Shown here: positions 39,815 to 54,745 of the stretch, piece after piece | Numbering within the stretch: the first letter of the stretch is position 1 | How the letters are laid out: every line of letters begins with the position of its first letter | Assembly: GCA_964057225.1 (NCBI GenBank) | Contig: OZ059900.1 | Location: forward strand, 258,501 to 322,500 | Source of the DNA: Auanema rhodensis | Taxonomy: Eukaryota > Nematoda > Chromadorea > Rhabditida > Rhabditidae | DNA length: 64,000 bases | Direction: 5' to 3' | Translations under genes and position numbers: made by a program | The notes under the pieces: generated by a model | Database searches by the model: none | Seen by the model: only the letters and a program-made list of their open reading frames with translations | What the model was told of the DNA's origin: nothing

Positions 39815-42800
39815 AATCAAACACACAATACACAAAATCAGTCTATTTTTATGAGCTTGCACTGATATATATTCATTTTGATCAAAAAAGGTCGAAAATA
39901 GAAAGAATTTTTGAAATTTCCGAGTTTTGAGTCCAATTTGGCTGAATCGCTCATATATATGATCAAAAGCATAGTTTCATTGTCTATAACAACAAAAGTC
40001 ATCAATTAAACGCTAGTGATGTTTTAATACTGAATTTCGCTCAAATAGCATTACTACACTAAGTATGGTCGTTTTTATGCCTTTAACACCATATACTCAC
40101 CGATTTTTGGTACAAAATCTGTAATACTTGTAAATTTTGATCATATTTGTTAAGATTTGAGAATCAAACACACAATACACAAAATCAGTCTATTTTTATG
40201 AGTTTGCACTGATATATATTCATTTTGATCAAAAAAGGTCGAAAATAGAAAGAATTTTTGAAATTTCCGAGTTTTGAGTCTAATTTGGCTAAATCGCTGA
40301 TATATATGATCAGAAGCATAGTTTTGTTGTCTATGACAACAAAAGTCATCAATTAAACGCTAGTGATGTTTAAATACTGATTTTCGCTCAAATAGCATTA
40401 CTACACTAAGTATGGTCGTTTTTATGCCTTTAACACCATATACTCACCGATTTTTGGTACAAAATCTGTAATACTCGTAAATTTTGATCATATTCGTTAA
40501 GATTTGAGAATCAAACACACAATACACAAAATCAGTCTATTTTTATGAGCTTGCACTGATATATATTCATTTTGATCAAAAAAGGTCGAAAATAGAAAGA
40601 ATTTTTGAAATTTCCGAGTTTTGAGTCTAATTTGGCTAAATCGCTCATATATATGATCAGAAGCATAGTTTTATTGTCTATAACAACAAAAGTCATCAAT
40701 TAAACGCTAGTGATGTTTAAATACTGAATTTCGCTCAAATAGCATAACTACACTAAGTATGGTCGTTTTTATGCCTTTAACACCATATACTCACCGATTT
40801 TTGGTACAAAATCTGTAATACTCGTAAATTTCGATCATATTCGTTAAGATTTGAGAATCAAACATACAGTACACGAAATCAGTCTATTTTTATGAGCTTG
40901 CACTGATATATATTCATTTTGATCAAAAAAGGTCGAAAATAGAAAGAATTTTTGAAATTTCCGAGTTTTGAGTCTAATTTGGCTAAATCGCTCATATATA
41001 TGATCAGAAGCATAGTTTTGTTGTCTATGACAACAAAAGTCATCAATTAAACGCTAGTGATGTTTAAATACTGATTTTCGCTCAAATAGCATTACTACAC
41101 TAAGTATGGTCGTTTTTATGCCTTTAACACCATATACTCACCGATTTTTGGTACAAAATCTGTAATACTCGTAAATTTTGATCATATTCGTTAAGATTTG
41201 AGAATCAAACACACAATACACAAAATCAGTCTATTTTTATGAGCTTGCACTGATATATATTCATTTTGATCAAAAAAGGTCGAAAATAGAAAGAATTTTT
41301 GAAATTTCCGAGTTTTGAGTCCAATTTGGCTAAATCGCTCATATATATGATCAAAAGCATAGTTTTATTGTCTATAACAACAAAAGTCATCAATTAAACG
41401 CTAGTGATGTTTAAATACTGAATTTCGATCAAATAGCATTACTACACTAAGTATGGTCGTTTTTATGCCTTTAACACCATATACTCACCGATTTTTGGTA
41501 CAAAATCTGTAATACTCGTAAATTTTGATCATATTCGTTAAGATTTGAGAATCAAACATACAATACACGAAATCAGTCTATTTTTATGAGCTTGCACTGA
41601 TATATATTCATTTTGATCAAAAAAGGTCGAAAATAGAAAGAATTTTTGAAATTTCCGAGTTTTGAGTCTAATTTGGCTAAATCGCTCATATAGATGATCA
41701 GAAGCATAGTTTTGTTGTCTATGACAACAAAAGTCATCAATTAAACGCTAGTGATGTTTAAATACTGATTTTCGCTCAAATAGCATTACTACACTAAGTA
41801 TGGTCGTTTTTATGCCTTTAACACCATATACTCACCGATTTTTGGTACAAAATCTGTAATACTTGTAAATTTTGATCATATTCGTTAAGATTTGAGAATC
41901 AAACACACAATACACAAAATCAGTCTATTTTTATGAGTTTGCACTGATATATATTCATTTTGATCAAAAAAGGTCGAAAATAGAAAGAATTTTTGAAATT
42001 TCCGAGTTTTGAGTCCAATTTGGCTAAATCGCTCATATATATGATCAAAAGCATAGTTTTATTGTCTATAACAACAAAAGTCATCAATTAAACGCTAGTG
42101 ATGTTTAAATACTGAATTTCGATCAAATAGCATTACTACACTAAGTATGGTCGTTTTTATGCCTTTAACACCATATACTCACCGATTTTTGGTACAAAAT
42201 CTGTAATACTCGTAAATTTTGATCATATTCGTTAAGATTTGAGAATCAAACATACAATACACGAAATCAGTCTATTTTTATGAGCTTGCACTGATATATA
42301 TTCATTTTGATCAAAAAAGGTCGAAAATAGAAAGAATTTTTGAAATTTCCGAGTTTTGAGTCTAATTTGGCTAAATCGCTCATATAGATGATCAGAAGCA
42401 TAGTTTTGTTGTCTATGACAACAAAAGTCATCAATTAAACGCTAGTGATGTTTAAATACTGATTTTCGCTCAAATAGCATTACTACACTAAGTATGGTCG
42501 TTTTTATGCCTTTAACACCATATACTCACCGATTTTTGGTACAAAATCTGTAATACTTGTAAATTTTGATCATATTCGTTAAGATTTGAGAATCAAACAC
42601 ACAATACACAAAATCAGTCTATTTTTATGAGCTTGCACTGATATATATTCATTTTGATCAAAAAAGGTCGAAAATAGAAAGAATTTTTGAAATTTCCGAG
42701 TTTTGAGTCCAATTTGGCTGAATCGCTCATATATATGATCAAAAGCATAGTTTCATTGTCTATAACAACAAAAGTCATCAATTAAACGCTAGTGATGTTT

Positions 42801-44325
42801 TAATACTGAATTTCGCTCAAATAGCATTACTACACTAAGTATGGTCGTTTTTATGCCTTTAACACCATATGCTCACCGATTTTTGGTACAAAATCTGTAA
42901 TACTCGTAAATTTTGATCATATTCGTTAAGATTTGAGAATCAAACATACAATACACGAAATCAGTCTATTTTTATGAGTTTGCACTGATATATATTCATT
43001 TTGATCAAAAAAGGTCGAAAATAGAAAGAATTTTGGAAATGTCCGAGTTTTGAGTCCAATTTGGCTAAATCGCTCATATATATGATCAAAAGCATAGTTT
43101 TATTGTCTATAACAACAAAAGTCATCAATTAAACGCTAGTGATGTTTAAATACTAAATTTCGCTCAAATAGCATAACTACACTAAGTATGGTCGTTTTTA
43201 TGCCTTTAACACCATATACTCACCGATTTTTGGTACAAAATCTGTAATACTCGTAAATTTTGATCATATTCGTTAAGATTTGAGAATCAAACATACAGTA
43301 CACGAAATCAGTCTATTTTTATGAGCTTGCACTGATATATATTCATTTTGATCAAAAAAGGTCGAAAATAGAAAGAATTTTTGAAATTTCCGAGTTTTGA
43401 GTCTAATTTGGCTAAATCGCTCATATATATGATCAGAAGCATAGTTTTGTTGTCTATGACAACAAAAGTCATCAATTAAACGCTAGTGATGTTTAAATAC
43501 TGATTTTCGCTCAAATAGCATTACTACACTAAGTATGGTCGTTTTTATGCCTTTAACACCATATACTCACCGATTTTTGGTACAAAATCTGTAATACTCG
43601 TAAATTTTGATCATATTCGTTAAGATTTGAGAATCAAACACACAATACACAAAATCAGTCTATTTTTATGAGCTTGCACTGATATATATTCATTTTGATC
43701 AAAAAAGGTCGAAAATAGAAAGAATTTTTGAAATTTCCGAGTTTTGAGTCCAATTTGGCTAAATCGCTCATATATATGATCAAAAGCATAGTTTTATTGT
43801 CTATAACAACAAAAGTCATCAATTAAACGCTAGTGATGTTTAAATACTGAATTTCGATCAAATAGCATTACTACACTAAGTATGGTCGTTTTTATGCCTT
43901 TAACACCATATACTCACCGATTTTTGGTACAAAATCTGTAATACTCGTAAATTTTGATCATATTCGTTAAGATTTGAGAATCAAACATACAATACACGAA
44001 ATCAGTCTATTTTTATGAGCTTGCACTGATATATATTCATTTTGATCAAAAAAGGTCGAAAATAGAAAGAATTTTTGAAATTTCCGAGTTTTGAGTCTAA
44101 TTTGGCTAAATCGCTCATATAGATGATCAGAAGCATAGTTTTGTTGTCTATGACAACAAAAGTCATCAATTAAACGCTAGTGATGTTTAAATACTGATTT
44201 TCGCTCAAATAGCATTACTACACTAAGTATGGTCGTTTTTATGCCTTTAACACCATATACTCACCGATTTTTGGTACAAAATCTGTAATACTCGTAAATT
44301 TTGATCATATTCGTTAAGATTTGAG
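39815..44325 (-). repeat. Thirteen inverted monomers, alternating classes B and C
   Basis: Minus-strand starts are 40161, 40508, 40855, 41202, 41549, 41896, 42243, 42590, 42937, 43284, 43631, 43978 and 44325. The dimer B (cgatcaaatag) plus C (atagatgat) occupies 41203-41896, recurs as 41897-42590 and again as 43632-44325. The four-monomer block 40509-41896, starting with gcataacta and followed by acagtacacg, recurs at 42938-44325 (offset 2429). Class A copies with cattgtc and ggctgaatc sit at 39815-40161 and 42591-42937. The monomer starting at 40508 has a private gctgatata that breaks the palindrome. No gene. Confidence 0.92.
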
Positions 44326-47300
44326 AATCAAACACACAATACACAAAATCAGTCTATTTTTATGAGCTTGCACTGATATATATTCATTTTGATCAAAAAA
44401 GGTCGAAAATAGAAAGAATTTTTGAAATTTCCGAGTTTTGAGTCCAATTTGGCTAAATCGCTCATATATATGATCAAAAGCATAGTTTTATTGTCTATAA
44501 CAACAAAAGTCATCAATTAAACGCTAGTGATGTTTAAATACTGAATTTCGCTCAAATAGCATTACTACACTAAGTATGGTCGTTTTTATGCCTTTAACAC
44601 CATATACTCACCGATTTTTGGTACAAAATCTGTAATACTCGTAAATTTTGATCATATTTGTTAAGATTTGAGAATCAAACATACAATACACGAAATCAGT
44701 CTATTTTTATGAGCTTGCACTGATATATATTCATTTTGATCAAAAAAGGTCGAAAATAGAAAGAATTTTTGAAATTTCCGAGTTTTGAGTCTAATTTGGC
44801 TAAATCGCTCATATATATGATCAGAAGCATAGTTTTATTGTCTATGACAACAAAAGTCATCAATTAAACGCTAGTGATGTTTAAATACTGATTTTCGCTC
44901 AAATAGCATTACTACACTAAGTATGGTCGTTTTTATGCCTTTAACACCAGATACTCACCGATTTTTGGTACAAAATCTGTAATACTCGTAAATTTTGATC
45001 ATATTCGTTAAGATTTGAAAATCAAACACACAATAAACAAAATCAGTCTATTTTTATGAGTTTGCACTGATATATATTCATTTTGATCAAAAAAGGTCGA
45101 AAATAGAAAGAATTTTTGAATTTTCCGAGTTTTGAGTCCAATTGGGCTAAATCGCTCATATATATGATCAAAAGCATAGTTTTATTGTCTATGACAACAA
45201 AAGTCATTAATTAAACACTAATGATGTTTAAATCACTAAATTTCGCTCAAATAGCATTACTACACTAAGTATGGTCGTTTTTATGCCTTTAACACCATAT
45301 ACTCACCGATTTTTGGTACAAAATCTGTAATACTCGTAAATTTTGATCATATTCGTTAAGATTTGAGAATCAAACACACAATACACAAAATCAGTCTATT
45401 TTTATGAGCTTGCACTGATATATATTCATTTTGATCAAAAAAGGTCGAAAATAGAAAGAATTTTTGAAATTTCCGAGTTTTGAGTCCAATTTGGCTGAAT
45501 CGCTCATATATATGATCAAAAGCATAGTTTTATTGTCTATAACAACAAAAGTCATCAATTAAACGCTAGTGATGTTTTAATACTGAATTTCGCTCAAATA
45601 GCATTACTACACTAAGTGTGGTCGTTTTTATACCTTTAACACCATATACTCACCGATTTTTGGTACAAAATCTGTAATACTCGTAAATTTTGATCATATT
45701 CGTTAAGTTTTGAAAATCAAACACACAATAAACAAAATCAGTCTATTTTTATGAGTTTGCACTGATATATATTCATTTTGATCAAAAAAGGTCGAAAATA
45801 GAAAGAATTTTTGAATTTTCCGAGTTTTGAGTCCAATTGGGCTAAATCGCTCATATATATGATCAAAAGCATAGTTTTATTGTCTATGATAACAAAAGTC
45901 TTCAAATATACACTAATAATGTGTAAATCACTGAATTTCACTCAAATAGCTTTACTACACTAAGTATGGTCGTTTTTATGCCTTTAACACCATATACTCA
46001 CCGATTTTTGGTACAAAATCTGTAATACTCGTAAATTTTGATCATATTTGTTAAGATTTGAGAATCAAACATACAATACACGAAATCAGTCTATTTTTAT
46101 GAGTTTGCACTGATATATATTCATTTTGATCAAAAAAGGTCGAAAATAGAAAGAATTTTTGAATTTTCCGAGTTTTGAGTCCAATTGGGCTAAATCGCTC
46201 ATATATATGATCAAAAGCATAGTTTTATTGTCTATGACAACAAAAGTCATTAATTAAACACTAATGATGTTTAAATCACTAAATTTCGCTCAAATAGCAT
46301 TACTACACTAAGTATGGTCGTTTTTATGCCTTTAACACCATATACTCACCGATTTTTGGTACAAAATCTGTAATACTCGTAAATTTTGATCATATTCGTT
46401 AAGATTTGAGAATCAAACACACAATACACAAAATCAGTCTATTTTTATGAGCTTGCACTGATATATATTCATTTTGATCAAAAAAGGTCGAAAATAGAAA
46501 GAATTTTTGAAATTTCCGAGTTTTGAGTCCAATTTGGCTGAATCGCTCATATATATGATCAAAAGCATAGTTTTATTGTCTATAACAACAAAAGTCATCA
46601 ATTAAACGCTAGTGATGTTTTAATACTGAATTTCGCTCAAATAGCATTACTACACTAAGTATGGTCGTTTTTATACCTTTAACACCATATACTCACCGAT
46701 TTTTGGTACAAAATCTGTAATACTCGTAAATTTTGATCATATTCGTTAAGTTTTGAAAATCAAACACACAATAAACAAAATCAGTCTATTTTTATGAGTT
46801 TGCACTGATATATATTCATTTTGATCAAAAAAGGTCGAAAATAGAAAGAATTTTTGAATTTTCCGAGTTTTGAGTCCAATTGGGCTAAATCGCTCATATA
46901 TATGATCAAAAGCATAGTTTTATTGTCTATGATAACAAAAGTCTTCAAATATACACTAATAATGTGTAAATCACTGAATTTCACTCAAATAGCTTTACTA
47001 CACTAAGTATGGTCGTTTTTATGCCTTTAACACCATATACTCACCGATTTTTGGTACAAAATCTGTAATACTCGTAAATTTTGATCATATTTGTTAAGAT
47101 TTGAGAATCAAACATACAATACACGAAATCAGTCTATTTTTATGAGCTTGCACTGATATATATTCATTTTGATCAAAAAAGGTCGAAAATAGAAAGAATT
47201 TTTGAAATTTCCGAGTTTTGAGTCTAATTTGGCTAAATCGCTCATATATATGATCAGAAGCATAGTTTTATTGTCTATGACAACAAAAGTCATCAATTAA

Positions 47301-48147
47301 ACGCTAGTGATGTTTAAATACTGATTTTCGCTCAAATAGCATTACTACACTAAGTATGGTCGTTTTTATGCCTTTAACACCAGATACTCACCGATTTTTG
47401 GTACAAAATCTGTAATACTCGTAAATTTTGATCATATTCGTTAAGATTTGAAAATCAAACACACAATAAACAAAATCAGTCTATTTTTATGAGTTTTCAC
47501 TGATATATATTCATTTTGATCAAAAAAGGTCGAAAATAGAAAGAATTTTTGAATTTTCCGAGTTTTGAGTCCAATTGGGCTAAATCGCTCATATATATGA
47601 TCAAAAGCATAGTTTTATTGTCTATAACAACAAAAGTCATCAATTAAACGCTAGTGATGTTTTAATACTGAATTTCGCTCAAATAGCATTACTACACTAA
47701 GTATGGTCGTTTTTATACCTTTAACACCATATACTCACCGATTTTTGGTACAAAATCTGTAATACTCGTAAATTTTGATCATATTCGTTAAGTTTTGAAA
47801 ATCAAACACACAATAAACAAAATCAGTCTATTTTTATGAGTTTGCACTGATATATATTCATTTTGATCAAAAAAGGTCGAAAATAGAAAGAATTTTTGAA
47901 TTTTCCGAGTTTTGAGTCCAATTGGGCTAAATCGCTCATATATATGATCAAAAGCATAGTTTTATTGTCTATGATAACAAAAGTCTTCAAATATACACTA
48001 ATAATGTGTAAATCACTGAATTTCACTCAAATAGCTTTACTACACTAAGTATGGTCGTTTTTATGCCTTTAACACCATATACTCACCGATTTTTGGTACA
48101 AAATCTGTAATACTCGTAAATTTTGATCATATTCGTTAAGATTTGAG
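44326..48147 (-). repeat. Eleven-monomer higher-order block, copy 1 (offset 4169 bp)
   Basis: Minus-strand starts are 44672 (B), 45019 (C, ccagatac), 45367 (D), 45714 (A), 46062 (E), 46410 (D), 46757 (A), 47105 (E), 47452 (C, ccagatac), 47799 (A with ttgggct) and 48147 (E). The class order B C D A E D A E C A E recurs exactly at 48495-52316. The rare gttttcac at 47494 has its partner at 51663, exactly 4169 bp away. A private taagtgtgg near 45616 is absent from the second copy. The sub-order A E D / A E gives a local three-monomer step of about 1042 bp. No gene. Confidence 0.94.
45715..46062 (-). repeat. Reference monomer, class E (348 bp)
   Basis: On the minus strand this class reads gtgaaattcagtgattta, cattattagtg and atatttgaagac, the most divergent version of the variable segment. 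Eleven complete copies lie on the inverted arm, with minus starts 46062, 47105, 48147, 50231, 51274, 52316, 55440, 56483, 57525, 60649 and 61691. A related copy lies at 2086-2433 on the plus strand. Its 67-codon open frame is a by-product of the variable segment, not a gene. Confidence 0.9.
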
Positions 48148-48494
48148 AATCAAACACACAATACACAAAATCAGTCTATTTTTATGAGCTTGCACTGATA
48201 TATATTCATTTTGATCAAAAAAGGTCGAAAATAGAAAGAATTTTTGAAATTTCCGAGTTTTGAGTCCAATTTGGCTAAATCGCTCATATATATGATCAAA
48301 AGCATAGTTTCATTGTCTATAACAACAAAAGTCATCAATTAAACGCTAGTGATGTTTAAATACTGATTTTCGCTCAAATAGCATTACTACACTAAGTATG
48401 GTCGTTTTTATGCCTTTAACACCATATACTCACCGATTTTTGGTACAAAATCTGTAATACTCGTAAATTTTGATCATATTCGTTAAGATTTGAG
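48148..48494 (-). repeat. Single class C monomer between the two eleven-monomer blocks
   Basis: This is one 347-bp monomer of class C carrying cattgtctataac, a mark more usual in class A, so it looks like an A/C mosaic. It brings the spacing of the flanking blocks to twelve monomers. No gene. Confidence 0.9.
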
Positions 48495-51400
48495 AATCAA
48501 ACACACAATACACAAAATCAGTCTATTTTTATGAGCTTGCACTGATATATATTCATTTTGATCAAAAAAGGTCGAAAATAGAAAGAATTTTTGAAATTTC
48601 CGAGTTTTGAGTCCAATTTGGCTAAATCGCTCATATATATGATCAAAAGCATAGTTTTATTGTCTATAACAACAAAAGTCATCAATTAAACGCTAGTGAT
48701 GTTTAAATACTGAATTTCGCTCAAATAGCATTACTACACTAAGTATGGTCGTTTTTATGCCTTTAACACCATATACTCACCGATTTTTGGTACAAAATCT
48801 GTAATACTCGTAAATTTTGATCATATTTGTTAAGATTTGAGAATCAAACATACAATACACGAAATCAGTCTATTTTTATGAGCTTGCACTGATATATATT
48901 CATTTTGATCAAAAAAGGTCGAAAATAGAAAGAATTTTTGAAATTTCCGAGTTTTGAGTCTAATTTGGCTAAATCGCTCATATATATGATCAGAAGCATA
49001 GTTTTATTGTCTATGACAACAAAAGTCATCAATTAAACGCTAGTGATGTTTAAATACTGATTTTCGCTCAAATAGCATTACTACACTAAGTATGGTCGTT
49101 TTTATGCCTTTAACACCAGATACTCACCGATTTTTGGTACAAAATCTGTAATACTCGTAAATTTTGATCATATTCGTTAAGATTTGAAAATCAAACACAC
49201 AATAAACAAAATCAGTCTATTTTTATGAGTTTGCACTGATATATATTCATTTTGATCAAAAAAGGTCGAAAATAGAAAGAATTTTTGAATTTTCCGAGTT
49301 TTGAGTCCAATTGGGCTAAATCGCTCATATATATGATCAAAAGCATAGTTTTATTGTCTATGACAACAAAAGTCATTAATTAAACACTAATGATGTTTAA
49401 ATCACTAAATTTCGCTCAAATAGCATTACTACACTAAGTATGGTCGTTTTTATGCCTTTAACACCATATACTCACCGATTTTTGGTACAAAATCTGTAAT
49501 ACTCGTAAATTTTGATCATATTCGTTAAGATTTGAGAATCAAACACACAATACACAAAATCAGTCTATTTTTATGAGCTTGCACTGATATATATTCATTT
49601 TGATCAAAAAAGGTCGAAAATAGAAAGAATTTTTGAAATTTCCGAGTTTTGAGTCCAATTTGGCTGAATCGCTCATATATATGATCAAAAGCATAGTTTT
49701 ATTGTCTATAACAACAAAAGTCATCAATTAAACGCTAGTGATGTTTTAATACTGAATTTCGCTCAAATAGCATTACTACACTAAGTATGGTCGTTTTTAT
49801 ACCTTTAACACCATATACTCACCGATTTTTGGTACAAAATCTGTAATACTCGTAAATTTTGATCATATTCGTTAAGTTTTGAAAATCAAACACACAATAA
49901 ACAAAATCAGTCTATTTTTATGAGTTTGCACTGATATATATTCATTTTGATCAAAAAAGGTCGAAAATAGAAAGAATTTTTGAATTTTCCGAGTTTTGAG
50001 TCCAATTGGGCTAAATCGCTCATATATATGATCAAAAGCATAGTTTTATTGTCTATGATAACAAAAGTCTTCAAATATACACTAATAATGTGTAAATCAC
50101 TGAATTTCACTCAAATAGCTTTACTACACTAAGTATGGTCGTTTTTATGCCTTTAACACCATATACTCACCGATTTTTGGTACAAAATCTGTAATACTCG
50201 TAAATTTTGATCATATTTGTTAAGATTTGAGAATCAAACATACAATACACGAAATCAGTCTATTTTTATGAGTTTGCACTGATATATATTCATTTTGATC
50301 AAAAAAGGTCGAAAATAGAAAGAATTTTTGAATTTTCCGAGTTTTGAGTCCAATTGGGCTAAATCGCTCATATATATGATCAAAAGCATAGTTTTATTGT
50401 CTATGACAACAAAAGTCATTAATTAAACACTAATGATGTTTAAATCACTAAATTTCGCTCAAATAGCATTACTACACTAAGTATGGTCGTTTTTATGCCT
50501 TTAACACCATATACTCACCGATTTTTGGTACAAAATCTGTAATACTCGTAAATTTTGATCATATTCGTTAAGATTTGAGAATCAAACACACAATACACAA
50601 AATCAGTCTATTTTTATGAGCTTGCACTGATATATATTCATTTTGATCAAAAAAGGTCGAAAATAGAAAGAATTTTTGAAATTTCCGAGTTTTGAGTCCA
50701 ATTTGGCTGAATCGCTCATATATATGATCAAAAGCATAGTTTTATTGTCTATAACAACAAAAGTCATCAATTAAACGCTAGTGATGTTTTAATACTGAAT
50801 TTCGCTCAAATAGCATTACTACACTAAGTATGGTCGTTTTTATACCTTTAACACCATATACTCACCGATTTTTGGTACAAAATCTGTAATACTCGTAAAT
50901 TTTGATCATATTCGTTAAGTTTTGAAAATCAAACACACAATAAACAAAATCAGTCTATTTTTATGAGTTTGCACTGATATATATTCATTTTGATCAAAAA
51001 AGGTCGAAAATAGAAAGAATTTTTGAATTTTCCGAGTTTTGAGTCCAATTGGGCTAAATCGCTCATATATATGATCAAAAGCATAGTTTTATTGTCTATG
51101 ATAACAAAAGTCTTCAAATATACACTAATAATGTGTAAATCACTGAATTTCACTCAAATAGCTTTACTACACTAAGTATGGTCGTTTTTATGCCTTTAAC
51201 ACCATATACTCACCGATTTTTGGTACAAAATCTGTAATACTCGTAAATTTTGATCATATTTGTTAAGATTTGAGAATCAAACATACAATACACGAAATCA
51301 GTCTATTTTTATGAGCTTGCACTGATATATATTCATTTTGATCAAAAAAGGTCGAAAATAGAAAGAATTTTTGAAATTTCCGAGTTTTGAGTCTAATTTG

Positions 51401-52316
51401 GCTAAATCGCTCATATATATGATCAGAAGCATAGTTTTATTGTCTATGACAACAAAAGTCATCAATTAAACGCTAGTGATGTTTAAATACTGATTTTCGC
51501 TCAAATAGCATTACTACACTAAGTATGGTCGTTTTTATGCCTTTAACACCAGATACTCACCGATTTTTGGTACAAAATCTGTAATACTCGTAAATTTTGA
51601 TCATATTCGTTAAGATTTGAAAATCAAACACACAATAAACAAAATCAGTCTATTTTTATGAGTTTTCACTGATATATATTCATTTTGATCAAAAAAGGTC
51701 GAAAATAGAAAGAATTTTTGAATTTTCCGAGTTTTGAGTCCAATTGGGCTAAATCGCTCATATATATGATCAAAAGCATAGTTTTATTGTCTATAACAAC
51801 AAAAGTCATCAATTAAACGCTAGTGATGTTTTAATACTGAATTTCGCTCAAATAGCATTACTACACTAAGTATGGTCGTTTTTATACCTTTAACACCATA
51901 TACTCACCGATTTTTGGTACAAAATCTGTAATACTCGTAAATTTTGATCATATTCGTTAAGTTTTGAAAATCAAACACACAATAAACAAAATCAGTCTAT
52001 TTTTATGAGTTTGCACTGATATATATTCATTTTGATCAAAAAAGGTCGAAAATAGAAAGAATTTTTGAATTTTCCGAGTTTTGAGTCCAATTGGGCTAAA
52101 TCGCTCATATATATGATCAAAAGCATAGTTTTATTGTCTATGATAACAAAAGTCTTCAAATATACACTAATAATGTGTAAATCACTGAATTTCACTCAAA
52201 TAGCTTTACTACACTAAGTATGGTCGTTTTTATGCCTTTAACACCATATACTCACCGATTTTTGGTACAAAATCTGTAATACTCGTAAATTTTGATCATA
52301 TTCGTTAAGATTTGAG
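48495..52316 (-). repeat. Eleven-monomer higher-order block, copy 2
   Basis: Minus-strand starts are 48841, 49188, 49536, 49883, 50231, 50579, 50926, 51274, 51621, 51968 and 52316, with the same class order as the block starting at 44326. From 49537 it also begins a second duplication, shared with 54746 onward at an offset of 5209 bp. The monomers between 49537 and 52316 therefore belong to two overlapping duplications. No gene. Confidence 0.94.
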
Positions 52317-53357
52317 AATCAAACACACAATACACAAAATCAGTCTATTTTTATGAGCTTGCACTGATATATATTCATTTTGATCAAAAAAGGTCGAAAA
52401 TAGAAAGAATTTTTGAAATTTCCGAGTTTTGAGTCCAATTTGGCTAAATCGCTCATATATATGATCAAAAGCATAGTTTCATTGTCTATAACAACAAAAG
52501 TCATCAATTAAACGCTAGTGATGTTTTAATACTGAATTTCGCTCAAATAGCATTACTACACTAAGTATGGTCGTTTTTATGCCTTTAACACCATATACTC
52601 ACCGATTTTTGGTACAAAATCTGTAATACTTGTAAATTTTGATCATATTTGTTAAGATTTGAGAATCAAACACACAATACACAAAATCAGTCTATTTTAA
52701 TGAGTTTGCACTGATATATATTCATTTTGATCAAAAAAGGTCGAAAATAGAAAGAATTTTTGAAATTTCCGAGTTTTGAGTCTAATTTGGCTAAATCGCT
52801 CATATATATGATCAGAAGCATAGTTTTGTTGTCTATGACAACAAAAGTCATCAATTAAACGCTAGTGATGTTTAAATACTGATTTTCGCTCAAATAGCAT
52901 TACTACACTAAGTATGGTCGTTTTTATGCCTTTAACACCATATACTCACCGATTTTTGGTACAAAATCTGTAATACTCGTAAATTTTGATCATATTCGTT
53001 AAGATTTGAGAATCAAACACACAATACACAAAATCAGTCTATTTTTATGAGCTTGCACTGATATATATTCATTTTGATCAAAAAAGGTCGAAAATAGAAA
53101 GAATTTTTGAAATTTCCGAGTTTTGAGTCCAATTTGGCTAAATCGCTCATATATATGATCAAAAGCATAGTTTTATTGTCTATAACAACAAAAGTCATCA
53201 ATTAAACGCTAGTGATGTTTAAATACTGATTTTCGCTCAAATAGCATTACTACACTAAGTATGGTCGTTTTTATGCCTTTAACACCATATACTCACCGAT
53301 TTTTGGTACAAAATCTGTAATACTCGTAAATTTTGATCATATTCGTTAAGATTTGAG
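49537..53357 (-). repeat. Eleven-monomer block, copy 1 of the 5209-bp-offset duplication
   Basis: The class order A E D A E C A E A C C (minus starts 49883 to 53357) recurs at 54746-58566. The private marker attttaatgag at 52693 recurs 5209 bp away at 57902, where other monomers read atttttatgag. The match weakens in the next monomer, whose counterpart carries aattaatcaa. No gene. Confidence 0.93.
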
Positions 53358-54745
53358 AATCAAACACACAATACACAAAATCAGTCTATTTTTATGAGCT
53401 TGCACTGATATATATTCATTTTGATCAAAAAAGGTCGAAAATAGAAAGAATTTTTGAAATTTCCGAGTTTTGAGTCCAATTTGGCTAAATCGCTCATATA
53501 TATGATCAAAAGCATAGTTTTATTGTCTATAACAACAAAAGTCATCAATTAAACGCTAGTGATGTTTAAATACTGAATTTCGCTCAAATAGCATTACTAC
53601 ACTAAGTATGGTCGTTTTTATGCCTTTAACACCATATACTCACCGATTTTTGGTACAAAATCTGTAATACTCGTAAATTTTGATCATATTTGTTAAGATT
53701 TGAGAATCAAACATACAATACACGAAATCAGTCTATTTTTATGAGCTTGCACTGATATATATTCATTTTGATCAAAAAAGGTCGAAAATAGAAAGAATTT
53801 TTGAAATTTCCGAGTTTTGAGTCTAATTTGGCTAAATCGCTCATATATATGATCAGAAGCATAGTTCTATTGTCTATGACAACAAAAATCATCAATTAAA
53901 CGCTAGTGATGTTTAAATACTGATTTTCGCTCAAATAGCATTACTACACTAAGTATGGTCGTTTTTATGCCTTTAACACCATATACTCACCGATTTTTGG
54001 TACAAAATCTGTAATACTCGTAAATTTTGATCATATTCGTTAAGATTTGAGAATCAAACACACAATACACAAAATCAGTCTATTTTTATGAGCTTGCACT
54101 GATATATATTCATTTTGATCAAAAAAGGTCGAAAATAGAAAGAATTTTTGAAATTTCCGAGTTTTGAGTCCAATTTGGCTAAATCGCTCATATATATGAT
54201 CAAAAGCATAGTTTTATTGTCTATAACAACAAAAGTCATCAATTAAACGCTAGTGATGTTTAAATACTGAATTTCGCTCAAATAGCATTACTACACTAAG
54301 TATGGTCGTTTTTATGCCTTTAACACCATATACTCACCGATTTTTGGTACAAAATCTGTAATACTCGTAAATTTTGATCATATTTGTTAAGATTTGAGAA
54401 TCAAACATACAATACACGAAATCAGTCTATTTTTATGAGCTTGCACTGATATATATTCATTTTGATCAAAAAAGGTCGAAAATAGAAAGAATTTTTGAAA
54501 TTTCCGAGTTTTGAGTCTAATTTGGCTAAATCGCTCATATATATGATCAGAAGCATAGTTCTATTGTCTATGACAACAAAAATCATCAATTAAACGCTAG
54601 TGATGTTTAAATACTGATTTTCGCTCAAATAGCATTACTACACTAAGTATGGTCGTTTTTATGCCTTTAACACCATATACTCACCGATTTTTGGTACAAA
54701 ATCTGTAATACTCGTAAATTTTGATCATATTCGTTAAGATTTGAG
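52317..54745 (-). repeat. Seven inverted monomers including a duplicated dimer
   Basis: Minus-strand starts are 52663 (A), 53010 (C), 53357 (C), 53704 (B), 54051 (C), 54398 (B) and 54745 (C). The pair 53358-54051 recurs as 54052-54745, sharing gttctattg and aaaaatcatc in the C member. Those two marks also occur together in forward-arm monomers at 28462, 31931 and 32625. No gene. Confidence 0.92.
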
